DNA of 64,000 nucleotides from PNNG01 sp964577055 (GTDB taxonomy: Bacteria > Bacteroidota > Bacteroidia > UBA7662). The notes below the pieces were generated by a model. It saw nothing but the letters and a program-made list of their open reading frames with translations. It had not been told where the DNA came from and did not search any database. Below, piece after piece: positions 8,210-17,154 of the stretch (positions within the stretch are counted from its first letter, which is position 1; the number at the start of each line of letters is the position of its first letter). Made by a program: the position numbers and the translations under genes. The stretch spans positions 1-64,000 of the forward strand of contig CAZNWC010000005.1 in NCBI GenBank assembly GCA_964577055.1, read 5' to 3'.

Positions 8210-9226
8210 TCATTGAAACAATACATGCTTTTGTGTTATACCGCTCGCATCTTCTAACTGCATTAGGTACAGGCCTTTCGGCAGGTGACTAAAGTCTTTT
8301 TGCAACACCTTCCCATCGGTCTCGTCGGCCATGTACACACTTTGCTCAACCAATCTCCCCAATTGGTCAATCAAACGCAGGTTAAATTTGCCTGTAATAG
8401 CTTCCAGGCCAATGTTCAGTACACCTTGGCTTGGCATCGGCCAGATGTTGATTTCTGGCCGTTCAACTGGCACTACTTGGCTTGAAAAGCCTTGATTCAA
8501 CCCGATTTTGATGCCTTTGTAAGCTACTTTGGTGCCTTCGCTCTGTACAAATAGGACGAGCTGCAGGTTGTCGCGCACCAATTCGGCAGGAATGAGGTAC
8601 CCGAATGAAAAAGTTGTGACAGTAGAGCCATTGCCCAAAGCAGTGCCTTGTGCGTTGGGGAACATCTTGCGCACCACCATTGGAAAGTTGGTTTCACCGT
8701 TGCTGCCGGGTGGATTGGTATAAACCACTGGATTTTCAGCCAAAACAAGATGCAATTTTAAATCGGTGGTGTTAATGGGGCGGAAGCGTACAGCATATCC
8801 TGCTATGAACAAACTATCGCCCACAATTTGCGACTGAATGTTGTATTTGAATGCAGGCGACATGCTTTGGTAATAGTTGTTGATCATGGTGGGCGTAATC
8901 TGAGAAGGCGACATGCCGGGCTGGTTGCTCAGGTGCACTGCCGGCACGCCATTTACACCGTAAAAGGCTCTCCGGTCCATGGGGTCGGAGGTGTTGAAGC
9001 TGTACATGGGGTCAATTCCAGGCCAGCTCACATGGTATTTGAGGGAGGTGGCTTTGGTTGGCAAGCTGTTCATGACTGCTTCCATGGCGGGGTTTTGTTG
9101 CGCACATGGTCCGCATGAGGCATTGGTAAAGTGTTCGAAAATGAGGATATCTTCCACCAAGCTGTTGGTTTGTGCTTGTGCGCTTGAGGCAATCAGGAAA
9201 AGGCAAAGGAGGAGGCGTTTTTGCAT
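8210..9226 (-). CDS. Secreted Omp28-like protein with T9SS sorting domain (paralog 3)
   Basis: A 338-residue exported protein consisting of a signal peptide (1-18), an Omp28-like/thioredoxin-like domain with ASCGPCAQQNP near residue 37, and a type A T9SS sorting domain (INIWPMPSQG onward). It shares long stretches with the C-terminal half of the gene at 6138-8129, showing a tandem duplication in which the N-terminal module was gained or lost. Family members are surface proteins of Bacteroidota with unclear function. No terminator was recognised directly after the stop. Confidence 0.8.
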   Translation of the reverse strand: MQKRLLLCLFLIASSAQAQTNSLVEDILIFEHFTNASCGPCAQQNPAMEAVMNSLPTKATSLKYHVSWPGIDPMYSFNTSDPMDRRAFYGVNGVPAVHLSNQPGMSPSQITPTMINNYYQSMSPAFKYNIQSQIVGDSLFIAGYAVRFRPINTTDLKLHLVLAENPVVYTNPPGSNGETNFPMVVRKMFPNAQGTALGNGSTVTTFSFGYLIPAELVRDNLQLVLFVQSEGTKVAYKGIKIGLNQGFSSQVVPVERPEINIWPMPSQGVLNIGLEAITGKFNLRLIDQLGRLVEQSVYMADETDGKVLQKDFSHLPKGLYLMQLEDASGITQKHVLFQ

Positions 9227-9333
9227 GCGAATGGAATGAATGGAAATACGATATTACCGAATTTCTTCCGGCTTTACAACATTTTAACAGCTTCATTGCA
9301 ACTGACATTCTGTCATACTTCGCTGTTTCCTGC

Positions 9334-9341
9334 TATCTTTG
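9334..9341 (+). promoter_or_regulatory. -7 promoter box upstream of miaB
   Basis: TATCTTTG matches TAnnTTTG and lies 18 nt before the chosen miaB start, giving a leader of only about a dozen bases. Confidence 0.6.
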
Positions 9342-9359
9342 CACAAATTTGAAAGCAAC

Positions 9360-10781
9360 ATGGCCAAACAGTTTTCGGGCAACGTATTCGACAAGGTGCA
9401 GGACGAACAGCGTCAGGGTGAGGTGTATGCCGCTACCGCTGAGGTTGCAGGGAAGAAGAAAATGTACCTCGAGAGCTACGGTTGCCAGATGAATTTCAGC
9501 GACAGTGAGATTGTGGCCTCCATCATGGCCGAGAACAATTACATTCCCACCACCGCCCTCGAAGATGCCGATGTGGTATTTATCAATACCTGCTCCATCC
9601 GCGAAAATGCCGAACAAAAGGTGCGTGGCCGTTTGCAGGTTTTCCGCCAGCACAAAAAGCACAAACCCGATATGACCATCGGGGTGTTGGGTTGCATGGC
9701 CGAACGGCTGAAATCGAAATTGCTCGAACAAGAAAAATTGGTCGATTTGGTGGTAGGTCCCGATGCCTACAAAGACCTTCCCAATTTATTGAGCCAGGTA
9801 GAATCGGGCCAACCTGCCGTTAACGTGCTGCTCTCACGCGAAGAAACCTATGCCGACATCACGCCAGTACGCCTGGGTGGCAATGGCATTTTGGCCTTTG
9901 TAACCATCATGCGGGGTTGCGACAATATGTGTTCTTTCTGTGTGGTGCCATTTACCCGTGGACGTGAGCGCAGCCGCGATGCCCACAGCATTGTGCAAGA
10001 GTGCCGCGATTTGTGGGAAAATGGCTACAAAGAGGTAACCCTGCTGGGCCAAAACGTAGATTCATACCATTGGACGGCAGAAGACGGCTCTGAGTCGGTG
10101 AATTTTGCCCAATTGCTTGCCTTGGTGGCCCAAATCGACCCGCAATTGCGCGTGCGATTCAGCACTTCGCACCCCAAAGACATCACCGACGAGGTGCTTC
10201 ACACCATGGCCGCCTATAATAATATTTGCAAAAACATCCATTTGCCGGTGCAGTCGGGCAACAGCGAAGTGCTCAAGCGCATGAACCGCACCTACGACCG
10301 CGCCTGGTACCTCAATCGTGTTGCCGCTATCCGGCAGATTTTGCCTGATTGCGCCATTACCAGCGACGTAATTGCTGGTTTTTGCGGCGAAACCGAGGAG
10401 CAACACCAAGACACCCTCAGCATCATGGAGCTTTCGGGCTATACCATGAGCTTTATGTTCAAATATTCGGAGCGTCCGGGAACTTTGGCCGCGCGCAAAT
10501 TTGAAGACGATGTGCCCGAAGAGGTGAAAAGCCGCCGTTTGCAAGAAATCATCGACTTGCAGAGTAAGCTTTCGCTGCTGAGCAACGAGCAAGACGTGGG
10601 CAAAACCTTTGAGGTATTGGTTGAAGGGCCAAGCCGCAAAAGCGATGCGCATTTCTGCGGACGCAACAGCCAGAACAAAATGATCGTATTCCCCAGAGGC
10701 AATACCAAAGCTGGCGATTACGTGAAGGTGAAGGTCGATCGTTGCACCCAGGCTACCCTTTTGGGCGAGTTGGTAGACTAA
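9360..10781 (+). CDS. miaB: tRNA-2-methylthio-N6-dimethylallyladenosine synthase
   Basis: A 473-residue radical-SAM methylthiotransferase that adds the methylthio group to i6A37 of tRNA. It has an N-terminal UPF0004 domain with cluster cysteines (ESYGCQMNFSDSE, NTCSIRENAEQK, GVLGCMAER), the radical-SAM motif GCDNMCSFCVVPFTRGRERS, and a C-terminal TRAM region ending TQATLLGELVD. The motif RGRERS after the SAM cysteines separates MiaB from MtaB and RimO. The ATG at MAKQF is preferred because it is the first ATG after the promoter. Only 14 nt separate it from the next gene, so the two are likely co-transcribed. Confidence 0.97.
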   Translation: MAKQFSGNVFDKVQDEQRQGEVYAATAEVAGKKKMYLESYGCQMNFSDSEIVASIMAENNYIPTTALEDADVVFINTCSIRENAEQKVRGRLQVFRQHKKHKPDMTIGVLGCMAERLKSKLLEQEKLVDLVVGPDAYKDLPNLLSQVESGQPAVNVLLSREETYADITPVRLGGNGILAFVTIMRGCDNMCSFCVVPFTRGRERSRDAHSIVQECRDLWENGYKEVTLLGQNVDSYHWTAEDGSESVNFAQLLALVAQIDPQLRVRFSTSHPKDITDEVLHTMAAYNNICKNIHLPVQSGNSEVLKRMNRTYDRAWYLNRVAAIRQILPDCAITSDVIAGFCGETEEQHQDTLSIMELSGYTMSFMFKYSERPGTLAARKFEDDVPEEVKSRRLQEIIDLQSKLSLLSNEQDVGKTFEVLVEGPSRKSDAHFCGRNSQNKMIVFPRGNTKAGDYVKVKVDRCTQATLLGELVD

Positions 10782-10795
10782 ATAAGGAGCAAACC

Positions 10796-12052
10796 ATGGA
10801 TTTGCAGCAGGTAAAACAGCGCTTTGGCATCATCGGTAACAGTCCGGCGCTCAACCATGCCCTCAACATTGCGGTGCAAGTGGCACCCACCGATGTGTCG
10901 GTACTCATTTCGGGCGAAAGTGGGGTGGGAAAGGAGATTTTTTCGAAAATCCTGCACCAACTCAGCAACCGCAAACACGGCAAATTCATCGCTGTGAACT
11001 GCGGAGCCATTCCCGAAGGTACCATCGATTCGGAATTGTTCGGCCACGAAAAGGGATCGTTCACGGGGGCATTCGAAGCACGTCAAGGTTATTTTGAAAC
11101 GGTCAATGGCGGCACCATCTTCCTCGATGAGGTTGCCGAAATGCCCTTGGGCACCCAGGCACGTTTGCTTCGTGTGCTCGAAACCGGTGAATTCATCAAG
11201 GTAGGAGCGAGCAAGGTGCTCAAAACCAACGTGCGGGTGATTGCCGCCAGCAATGTAGAGCTGCCTACTTTGATCCAAAAAGGCAAGTTCCGCGAAGATT
11301 TGTACTACCGCCTCAATACGGTAGCCATCCACATCCCTGCCTTGCGAGAGCGGGCTACCGACATCCCTTTGTTGTTCCGCAAATTCGCCATCGATTTTGC
11401 CGAAAAATATGCCTCACAACCCATCCAACTCGATGAGGCCGCCATGCAATACATGCAACAATATCCATGGCCGGGCAACATCCGCCAGCTGAAAAATGTG
11501 GCAGAGCAGATGTCGGTGTTGGCACACTTCCGCCTGGTAGAAGGGCAGGAGGTGTTGCGCTACCTGCCGCCCATCCCGGCTCAACAACAGCTCATGGTAT
11601 TGCCCAACCAGTCGGCAACGGGAGGAGAGGAGCACTTGAACGAGCGCGACATCCTGTACAAGGTGCTTTTTGACATGAAAAAAGACCTGAATGACCTCAA
11701 AAAAGTGGTTGCCCATTTGGTAGAACACAACAATATAGATGCCTTGCCGGTGGAGCAGCAAGAGGTGTATTTGCGCCATTTGGCCGATGAAGAACCCGCT
11801 ACCGAAAGCATTCGCATCAGTCCGGCCGTGGTACAAACCCCCGGCATGGCCACCGATTTTCGCTCGCGCTTCGACAACCAGCCCGACGTAGAGGATATTG
11901 AAGAAAACCTCTCGCTCGAAGAAGTAGAGCGCCGCATGATTACCCGTGCCCTGAAAAAGCACCAAGGTCGACGTAAAAACGCCGCGGTGGAATTGGGTAT
12001 TTCGGAACGTACCTTGTACCGCAAAATCAAGGAATATGACATTGAGGTGTAA
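10796..12052 (+). CDS. Sigma-54-dependent AAA+ transcriptional activator without a receiver domain
   Basis: A 418-residue protein. The AAA+ domain starts almost at the N-terminus, with Walker A GESGVGKE (40-47), the sigma-54 contact loop as GSFTGA (87-92, for the usual GAFTGA) and Walker B GGTIFLDE. A linker of ~100 residues leads to a C-terminal Fis-type helix-turn-helix (NAAVELGISERTLYRKIKEY). No receiver, GAF or PAS sensory domain is present, so activity is probably set by expression level or a partner. An AAGGAG Shine-Dalgarno 6 nt before the ATG is unusual for this phylum and supports the start. It overlaps lptE by 17 nt; pairing of this regulator with lptE and secG is a conserved Bacteroidota arrangement as I recall it. 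Confidence 0.9.
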   Translation: MDLQQVKQRFGIIGNSPALNHALNIAVQVAPTDVSVLISGESGVGKEIFSKILHQLSNRKHGKFIAVNCGAIPEGTIDSELFGHEKGSFTGAFEARQGYFETVNGGTIFLDEVAEMPLGTQARLLRVLETGEFIKVGASKVLKTNVRVIAASNVELPTLIQKGKFREDLYYRLNTVAIHIPALRERATDIPLLFRKFAIDFAEKYASQPIQLDEAAMQYMQQYPWPGNIRQLKNVAEQMSVLAHFRLVEGQEVLRYLPPIPAQQQLMVLPNQSATGGEEHLNERDILYKVLFDMKKDLNDLKKVVAHLVEHNNIDALPVEQQEVYLRHLADEEPATESIRISPAVVQTPGMATDFRSRFDNQPDVEDIEENLSLEEVERRMITRALKKHQGRRKNAAVELGISERTLYRKIKEYDIEV

Positions 12053-12542
12053 GATTTTCTTGTTGTGGCTTGCGGTACTTCCGTTGGGCGGCTGCGGTAT
12101 TTATACCTTCAGTGGGGCCAGTATTCCACCCGATGCCAAAACCATTACCATTCGGCAGATAGAGAACAATGCACCCATTGTGGTGCCTTATTTGTCGCAG
12201 GTGCTGAGCGACCGCATGCGCGACAAATTTTTGGCTGAAACGGGTTTGCAATTGGCCGATACCGAAGGAGATTTGCAGTTCGAAGGCACCATTTTGGAGT
12301 ATACGGTAACGCCAGCAGCCGCTGCCGGCAATGAAACCACCTCTTTGAGCCGTTTGAGCATCGGGGTGAAAATTACGTTTACCAGCAAAATCAATCCGGA
12401 TGACGATTGGGAGCAAACCTTCCGTCGTTTTGCAGATTTTGACGCTTCGCGCGATTTGCAGTCGGTAGAAGAGCAATTGATTAACGATATTGTGCGCCAG
12501 CTGATTGACGATATTTTTAACAAGGCATTTGTAAACTGGTAA
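12036..12542 (+). CDS. lptE: LPS-assembly lipoprotein LptE-like
   Basis: A 168-residue protein with a lipoprotein signal (LAVLPLGGCGIYTFSGASI; lipobox Cys ~20). The GGCGIYTFSGASIPPDAKTI opening is typical of the Bacteroidota LptE-like family, the plug lipoprotein that works with LptD to place LPS in the outer leaflet. Its start lies inside the end of the sigma-54 activator gene and its stop overlaps the next start as TAATG, so translation is probably coupled along the operon. Confidence 0.85.
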   Translation: MTLRCKIFLLWLAVLPLGGCGIYTFSGASIPPDAKTITIRQIENNAPIVVPYLSQVLSDRMRDKFLAETGLQLADTEGDLQFEGTILEYTVTPAAAAGNETTSLSRLSIGVKITFTSKINPDDDWEQTFRRFADFDASRDLQSVEEQLINDIVRQLIDDIFNKAFVNW

Positions 12543-13822
12543 TGAATCTAGACCATCTTTTGTCGTTGGTACGCCGACCTGATACGCTGGATGCGCGGCA
12601 TACGGCTGATTTGGAGGCCTTGGTCAAAGAATACCCCTATTTTACGGCAGGGCAATATCTTTTGCTGAAGGCCTACAAGCTGCAGAACAGCATTCATTTC
12701 AAAAAGCAGTTGCGCAAGGTGGCAGCCATGGCGCCCGACCGTTCGCAAGTGTATGTGCTCACCGAAGAATGGCCTGAAGTGGAGTCGCTTGAGGTAACAG
12801 AAATGGGCGAAAAGGTAGCCCCATCTGCCCAAAATACCGAAACAGCTACAGCCCTGGCCGAAGCGGCGGAAGCTACGGAGCCACAGGCCGAAAAAGCCGC
12901 CGCTGAAGATGCACTTCCCACACAGGAAGTTGCGATGGCGGAAATAGTGACCGAAGGAGCGGAGGCGCCTGAGGCAGCTGCTGAAACAACGGAAACCGAA
13001 GGTGAGGAAGATGTTTTGGTTGAGCAGTCGAACCGCCCTGCGGAGACCCAAGTAGAAACAGCCCCATCAGCCGTGCTTCCTCATGCCGAGGCAGCCGGTG
13101 AAGCCGATGCCCTGGCCGATGATGAAGCGCTGGAAGTAACGGCGGAACCAACCTTTGAAGCAGATGAGCCGAGCAGTGCAGTGCCAGCAACCGAAATGCC
13201 AGAGGAGACTGAAGCGGAACCCATGGTTGAGATGGAAGATGCATCTGCATCGATCACTGCCGAAAATGCCGAAAGCGATGCTGCTTCCCTGGAAGAGTTG
13301 GTAGTTTGGGCTTACAATCAGGACGCTCCGATTGTCCCAGCTGTCGACGAACACCAGGAAGCTGCGGTTTTGGTAAGTGAAGGTCCAGTCGCCAGGGAGA
13401 TATCAACAGATGATGCCGAATTTATCAGGCAGCCGCACGACCGTTTGAGCTGGTTCCGCTTTTTTGCAGGCAAACCTTTGCGTGAGCAACCTGATGAGGT
13501 TTTGGAGCAATTGTATTTGGAGCATATGCAGCAAGATTTGTTGCAAGCTCCGGCCAATACGGCAGGCATACCATCGCTCAAAGCGCAAATCAACAAAGCT
13601 GAGGAAGTAGCATCTTCTCGTGAAATGGAAGAAGAAATCAAACGATTGGCATACGACAGCATTTCAGACGATGAACTGCCGGCCAGCGAAACCTTGGCGC
13701 GCATTTACGAGCAACAACAGGAGTACAAACGGGCGATTAAAATTTACCAGAAGTTGATTTTGAAATTTCCCGATAAAATGACTTACTTTGCTGGTCTTAT
13801 TGAAGCGCTAAGGCAGAAGTAA
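12542..13822 (+). CDS. Acidic low-complexity protein with C-terminal TPR-like repeat
   Basis: A 426-residue cytosolic protein. Residues 1-90 form a conserved-looking helical domain (MNLDHLLSLVRRPDTLDARH, YFTAGQYLLLKAYKL). Residues ~95-290 are almost entirely Ala, Glu, Thr, Val and Asp, a long acidic spacer. The C-terminal ~60 residues are helical and end in a TPR-like pair (LARIYEQQQEYKRAIKIYQK). Proteins of this design occupy the position between lptE and secG in many Bacteroidota; function is unknown. The high acidity could mark a chaperone-like or binding role, but this is only inference. The start overlaps the lptE stop by one base. Confidence 0.75.
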   Translation: MNLDHLLSLVRRPDTLDARHTADLEALVKEYPYFTAGQYLLLKAYKLQNSIHFKKQLRKVAAMAPDRSQVYVLTEEWPEVESLEVTEMGEKVAPSAQNTETATALAEAAEATEPQAEKAAAEDALPTQEVAMAEIVTEGAEAPEAAAETTETEGEEDVLVEQSNRPAETQVETAPSAVLPHAEAAGEADALADDEALEVTAEPTFEADEPSSAVPATEMPEETEAEPMVEMEDASASITAENAESDAASLEELVVWAYNQDAPIVPAVDEHQEAAVLVSEGPVAREISTDDAEFIRQPHDRLSWFRFFAGKPLREQPDEVLEQLYLEHMQQDLLQAPANTAGIPSLKAQINKAEEVASSREMEEEIKRLAYDSISDDELPASETLARIYEQQQEYKRAIKIYQKLILKFPDKMTYFAGLIEALRQK

Positions 13823-13858
13823 AGGCCTGGCGAACACAAATAGCTTTAAAAACAAAAA

Positions 13859-14245
13859 ATGTATACCGCAATTACCCTGTTGATCATCTTGGTGTGTGTG
13901 TTGATGATCTTAATCGTTTTGGTACAGAAACCCAAAGGTGGTGGATTGGCCTCAAATTTCTCTTCTACCAACCAGGTGATGGGCGTAAAACGTACCACCG
14001 ATGTGGTTGAAAAGGCTACCTGGATTTTGAGCATTTCGCTTTTCGTTTTGGCCATGGCCATCAACATTTGGATTCCACGTGAAGACACCGCCAACATTCC
14101 TGGCAGCAGCTTGAAGGAAAAGGCTGAACAAGCGCCTATCAACAATGTGCCAGCCGCTGGCGATCCTGCTGCTGAGCAACCTGCCGGAACCCAAATGGTA
14201 GCGCCTGAAGGTACTCCTGAGGAGCCTGCCAGTCCAGCCAACTAA
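13859..14245 (+). CDS. secG: Preprotein translocase subunit SecG
   Basis: A 128-residue inner-membrane protein with two transmembrane helices (about 2-22 and 56-76). Between them lies the conserved cytoplasmic loop LVQKPKGGGLASNFSS. The C-terminal ~45 residues are Ala/Pro/Glu-rich, longer than in E. coli but usual in Bacteroidota. SecG assists SecYE in protein export. It is the last gene of the miaB-activator-lptE-TPR run and is followed by a terminator. Confidence 0.95.
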   Translation: MYTAITLLIILVCVLMILIVLVQKPKGGGLASNFSSTNQVMGVKRTTDVVEKATWILSISLFVLAMAINIWIPREDTANIPGSSLKEKAEQAPINNVPAAGDPAAEQPAGTQMVAPEGTPEEPASPAN

Positions 14246-14262
14246 AATAAATTCCTATCACA

Positions 14263-14284
14263 ACCACCTCCGGGTGGTTTTTTT
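14263..14284 (+). terminator. Rho-independent terminator after secG
   Basis: ACCACC and GGTGGT pair around TCCG, followed by seven T residues, 18 nt after the secG stop codon. Confidence 0.85.
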
Positions 14285-14324
14285 CATCCTTGTTTGTTAA
14301 ATAGATAAAAATGTCCGAAATTTA

Positions 14325-14446
14325 CTTCAGCAACCAGCAGAACCTGTGAACAGGGGTTGCCCTCCCTACGAAAGGGGCCAAATGAACAGCCATTGAGCTG
14401 CTTTTCAACTACCGGATGCAAGGTAAAGCACCCGGTAGTTTTGTTT
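14325..14446 (+). ncRNA. Candidate small structured RNA with its own terminator
   Basis: This stretch lies beyond the secG terminator and has no open frame on the plus strand. It can fold into four successive stems: GCAACC (14330-14335) with GGTTGC (14355-14360), enclosing CCTG-TGAA-CAGG; CCCT (14364) with AGGG (14373); CAGC (14387) with GCTG (14397); and a 9-bp AACTACCGG/CCGGTAGTT stem followed by TTGTTTT. The final stem has its T-rich tail only on the plus strand, so it terminates a plus-strand transcript distinct from secG. No clear TAnnTTTG promoter was found, which lowers confidence. It matches no RNA family that I can name. Confidence 0.45.
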
Positions 14447-14453
14447 TAGCGGG

Positions 14454-16103
14454 TTAGCGAAGCAGGAATACTGTCCCGTACACCACTTCTTGGCTGCCCC
14501 GGCAGCCCTCATAGGTGAGCACATAGCTGTATGCGCCGGGTTGTCCCAACGCCCTAAGGAGTAAGCTGTCGTTGGTACAAAACGAAGGTTGAGCGCCAGC
14601 TGGCTGCAGGTTTACCGTTGGGAGCGGATTTACCTGGATGTTCACCACATTGGAGGTATTGATGCATTGGGTAGGCGATTGTGCCAGCACGTAGTAGGTG
14701 CCTGGGCTGCTTGTTTGCAGGCTATTGCCGGTGGCGGTTGCAAGCAAGGTGTCGTTGCGGTACCAGGCAAAGGTGCTTCCGGCAGCCAGTTGCAATTGCA
14801 GGGTGGTTTGCGTGCCTGCACAAAGCACCGTGTTTCCTTGTACACTGATAAGGGGTTGCGGTTCAATGCCTGGAAAAAGTTGGATAGGCGCTGAAGTATC
14901 GGCACATCCGCTTACCAGGGTGCCAATGACCCGGTAAGCACCCGGCTGGCTCACTTGAAGTGTCGAATCGGTGGCACCCGCGATGGGTTGGTTGTTTCGC
15001 AGCCATTGATAGCTGGACATGCCCGAGCAGCGCAAGGTGCTGTTTTGTCCGGGGCAAAGGCTGTCGTTGCCTACCATTTGAATGACAGGAGTGGGCAAGG
15101 GAAGAAACTGCAAGCTGATGCTGGCACGGGTATCAAAGCATCCCTGACTATCGGTGACACGAACCCGGTACGAGCCGCTCTGCGTTGCCCTGAGGAGGGT
15201 ATCGGTTTGGCCGGCAAGGGGTTGGTTATTCAACAGCCATTATCGGTTGTTGCCGGCATTGTTTACACCCAACAGCACCGTATCTCCCTGGCAAGCAAGT
15301 GGTGGTACGGCGGTTTGTATTTGGGGTTGCAGTGGTGGCAGTGCGGTGATGATTTGTGTGGCCGACGTATCGGTGCAGCCCGAGGGGTATTGCAAAACCA
15401 CACGGTAAGTACCTCCGCGGCCAATGCGCAAGGTGCTGTCGGTGGCATTGGGCAGGATGGAATCGTTCCTCAGCCATTGGTAACTGGCCAAAGTATCGGC
15501 ATTGGCTCGCAAAAGCAGGCTATCGTTGGCGCAAAGGACCGGAGTGGCCGGTGATTGCAGCTGTGCATTGGGCTGAGGAACCACCTGCACTTGGGTGGCC
15601 ACAATGTCAATGCGTTCGTGGCCGTGCACATTGCGGATGAGGTTTTGTCCAGGGAGATAGAAGCTTGTTCCGAGGGCATTTCTTCCTTTGAGCGCAAAAA
15701 TATCGGGATTGTTGCCAGCTGTAATTACTTCGTAGTATGCAGTAATGAGTTCTGTAGATTCAATCAGGAAGCCCCTGTTGTGCACCGTATTGGGTGGATC
15801 GTTTTCGATTTGGCTGATGCGATGGGTGAGGGGAATGGTGGTGGTGTTATTGGCAGGCAATAAAAAGGTGGTATCAAAAATGCCGGTATTGGCAGGCGTG
15901 TACACACGTACTTGTGTGGCCTGTCCTTCTGAAGTGATTCTAAAAGCAATGGGCCGATCTCCATGATCGTTCGAGACTTCGGGCGCTACAAACCAGAAAC
16001 GCGTATCCGTTTGCGCCGAAACCTCAAAAGATGTAAAAAGCAGCAAGCCAGCCCATAGGGCCATCAAAAAGGCGGCATAAGTCGACTTCAGGCTTGTGTA
16101 CAT
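14454..16103 (-). pseudogene. IgGFc-binding-domain surface protein gene interrupted by an in-frame TAA
   Basis: Read through one stop codon, this encodes ~549 residues. It has a signal peptide (1-31), an IgGFc-binding N-terminal domain (about 35-165: TRFWFVAPEVSNDHGDRPIA, FLIESTELITAYYEV) and four or five Ig-like repeats of ~80 residues with the core SYQWLRNN or close variants. At 15240-15242 a TAA replaces the codon before WLLNNQPLAG, where the repeats have an aromatic or Gln residue near YxW; both flanks stay in the same frame. The C-terminus stops at VVYGTVFLLR with no T9SS sorting domain, unlike typical relatives, so it may also be truncated. Two short proteins rather than one are possible but unlikely. 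Confidence 0.75.
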
Positions 16104-16285
16104 CGGTCCAATAGCTACGGTTTTGGTGTTGCTTTGGATTTAGGAAAGCCTTCAGACTTTGCATTCCTCTAATGGGAATTGGTGCAATTTTAAATATTGC
16201 GCCATTAATTCAATGTGTAGAAAAATATATTTTTTCCACAAAAAATTCCTTGTATCCGGCTTTCATGCGTGTCTATGGTTAAGGT

Positions 16286-16999
16286 TCAAGACGTCGACAC
16301 GATTTTCATAAACTCCCGCTTCGCCACCGGCAAAAGGGTAGGCTGAACAGGCAGCCACTGCGGGAAAATGGCAGCAAAGGTGGCCGGATTGGGCAAGTCA
16401 TTGAACCGCCTGATGATTTGGGCCTTCAAGCTTTCCCAGCTCTCTGCCAAACTGCGGCGGAAAGTGCCGATGTAGCGTGTTTTTAAGCTGCGGTAGGGGG
16501 TGTGGTTGTTTTCAAACAAGCTCAGTTCGTAACGGTAGCAAAGGGTGTCCCAACTTGTTTGGGTGCTCAACAACAAATAGCCTTCTTCTTTGCGCAAAGG
16601 CAATACACCAACCGGCAGCCATTCCAATTGTTTGGCCACCGATTCGTAACGTTCCTTGCCGGCTTCCAATCCTTCACCCAAAAGCTCGAGGCCCAAGGCC
16701 ATGATGGCTTCCAAATCTTCCAGTGATTCAAGGGGTTGGATGTTCATCTTGTACTCAAATTGGCGGTTCTGTCAGTCAATTCCGGTGATCCGACTGGGGA
16801 AATGGGCAGTTAGCTCTGCCTTACCCTGCTGCAGTGCCAGCAATTCGGCATGGCGCGCAGCCATTTCACCCAAAACAGGGTAGAGGCGGTTGCGCCCAAA
16901 TTGGGCTTTGGCATGCTGCAAATAGTCGAGCAACAGGTAATGTTTGTACCCTCGGTCGAGCCAACCTTCGAAAATCCAGTTCGCATGCAGCTGTTTCAT
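16286..16999 (-). pseudogene. Conserved Bacteroidota hypothetical gene split by an in-frame TGA
   Basis: Two adjoining same-frame pieces make one protein of ~237 residues: MKQLHANWIFEGWLDRGYKH... to ...SRITGID, a TGA at 16772-16774, then QNRQFEYKMNIQP... to ...AKREFMKIVSTS. From memory, a conserved Chitinophagaceae family has the same layout, with an aromatic residue where the TGA stands (ID-aromatic-QN), so TGG or a Phe codon probably became TGA. The ATG at MKQLH follows a GGAGGA ribosome-binding site. Function is unknown. It is divergent from groES. Confidence 0.7.
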
Positions 17000-17015
17000 G
17001 GGGTCCTCCTGCAAT

Positions 17016-17078
17016 TTTTGTCAGACCGTTACTGCCAGCTTTGTCAGTACACCGCCGGCAATTCGGCCAAAACTGACA
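17016..17078 (+). promoter_or_regulatory. Cluster of TGTCAG / CTGACA sites upstream of groES
   Basis: TTTTGTCAG (17016-17024), CTGCCAG (17032-17038) and TTTGTCAG (17040-17047) are followed by ACTGACA (17072-17078), which forms an inverted pair with TTGTCAGT. Another TGTCAAA occurs at 17127. No CIRCE element was seen. The sites lie between the divergent gene and groES and may bind a heat-shock regulator or form part of the promoters; this is inferred from position and repetition only. Confidence 0.35.
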
Positions 17079-17154
17079 TAATTTACATCAAAACGGGCAT
17101 TGGCACAAAAGCTGATGTCGAGGTTCTGTCAAATTTTAAACTTATTCCAATTAT

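Noticed and set aside
14325..14446. SRP RNA, tmRNA or RNase P RNA
   Set aside because: The conserved cores of these RNAs (such as GGTCCGGAAGGAAGCAGC, a tag-peptide frame, or GAGGAAAGTCCGGGC) are not found.
16772..16774. Alternative genetic code (TGA as Trp)
   Set aside because: Many intact genes in the window end at TGA, and the other damaged genes have TAA, TAG or one-base shifts.
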